The position numbers and the translations under genes are program-made. 11,311 nt of DNA from Baffinella frigidus (Eukaryota > Cryptophyceae > Cryptomonadales > Baffinellaceae): the NCBI GenBank assembly GCA_026770585.1, contig MU646397.1:218411-229721 (forward strand), written 5' to 3'. Positions 10,837 to 11,311 of the stretch are shown here, piece after piece. A model generated the notes under the pieces. It was not told the origin of the DNA. It worked only from the letters and a program-made list of their open reading frames with translations, and did no database searches. Numbering within the stretch: the stretch's first letter is position 1; every line of letters starts with the position of its first letter.

Positions 10837-10936
10837 GGTTACTTCTGCACCAGGAAACGCACCGTCCGATGGTCCTACAGTAGGGCTAATCCTAGGAGCA
10901 TATGTCGGCGCGTGTCCTGAATTTTGAGTACGCCCT

Positions 10937-11076
10937 CCACCAGCCCTTCAAGTGGCTCAAATAGTGCCCTGGAAGGTCTTCGATTTTACCTTGGATCGGG
11001 GTCACTTTTGACCCCGATCCAAGGTAAATCGAAAACGCCCCAGAGCAGTATTTGAGCCACCTCCAAGGGCTAGTGG
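10937..11076. mobile_element. Inverted-repeat element X, copy 2 (inverted)
   Basis: Reverse-complement of 8949-9089 with a small central change: CACTTTT replaces GGATCC between the GGGGTC and GACCCC arms. Confidence 0.92.
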
Positions 11077-11080
11077 TGTA

Positions 11081-11217
11081 CCTGACACGGTGAGGTTTCG
11101 GGTGGCGCGGGGACGACGGGCGAGGTTGCAAGGAGTTGACTTTTGCGATTGACCACTTTGCCGTGTGCCTGACACGGTGAGGGTTCGGGTGGCACAGGGG
11201 CGACGGGTGTTTGGACA
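11081..11217 (+). repeat. Tandem duplication of the acceptor region of the last exon
   Basis: CCTGACACGGTGAGG(T/G)TTCGGGTGGC at 11080 and 11168, period about 88 bp. The second copy has GGCACAG before GGGCGACGGG and serves as acceptor; the first has GGCGCGG and has lost the AG. Confidence 0.8.
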
Positions 11218-11289
11218 CTGGCAGAACGCCTGGAAGCGGCGTTGCTTCGCATCACGCCCGCGGCCCAACGCTTGATCGCGGATGCTCAG
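11198..11289 (+). CDS. ATGVWTLAERLEAALLRITP exon (phase 1/0)
   Basis: A 92-nt exon from GGCACAG to GATGCTCAG followed by GTACCT. It reads ATGVWTLAERLEAALLRITP, then AAQRLIADAQ, a clear amphipathic helix with high GC3. In frame with 10024-10096. Three partial copies of its start are nearby (10479, 11113, 11198). It is the last exon before the window ends in a GA repeat. Family not recognised. Confidence 0.68.
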
Positions 11290-11311
11290 GTACCTTCTGA
11301 GAGAGAGAGAG

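Overview
The window looks like a piece of a nuclear genome from a photosynthetic protist. A dinoflagellate is my best guess, and a chromerid or another alga is possible. The reasons are: blocks of plant/alga-type telomere repeat (CCCTAAA/TTTAGGG) scattered inside the sequence; many short non-autonomous inverted-repeat elements; tiny exons (24-114 nt) in repeat-filled introns; a preference for G as the first exon base after the AG acceptor; and one probable GC and one possible GA splice donor, as reported for dinoflagellates. No bacterial-style gene, rRNA, convincing tRNA, CRISPR array or promoter was found.

All credible coding sequence is on the + strand, in short pieces that start after AG and mostly end at GT. 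Several consecutive pieces join without a frame break, which suggests the interior of one long gene, cut at both window edges. The best-supported chain is: 3855-3935 (phase 0 end), 4429-4542 (0/0), 4874-4974 (0/2), 5901-5976 or 6188-6269 (2/0), 6536-6581 (0/1), 6790-6836 (1/0), 6976-7044 (0/0), 7129-7156 (0/1), 8494 onward. A later chain is 9507-9570 (2/0), 10024-10096 (0/1), 11198-11289 (1/0). An upstream cluster, 1067-1636, encodes four tandem copies of a charged helical module. The product looks helical and leucine/alanine-rich, but I recognise no family and assign no function.

Layout: 1-420, inverted-repeat element and telomere-like repeats. 427-1060, two small elements and unassigned sequence. 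1067-1760, coil-exon cluster. 1760-3010, elements, a G-rich minisatellite and a triplicated exon end. 3100-4320, a module with TGHV repeated four times, plus three palindromic elements. 4315-5380, minisatellite, acidic exon, telomere-like block and a multiply copied helical exon. 5480-6270, tandem repeats and a duplicated exon pair. 6280-7640, small exons between telomere-like arrays. 7655-8490, large hairpin elements within a duplicated segment. 8541-8890, ten 35-bp repeats that resemble 3' splice sites. 8949-11076, a mirror-ordered set of elements around the exon at 10024. 11198-11289, last exon.

The main theme is that almost every exon end has one or more partial copies close by, separated by an element or satellite that begins just after a donor or ends at an acceptor. 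This looks like ongoing intron creation and exon duplication, possibly giving alternative exons. Exon calls come from reading frame, splice motifs and synonymous divergence between copies; no transcript evidence was available.
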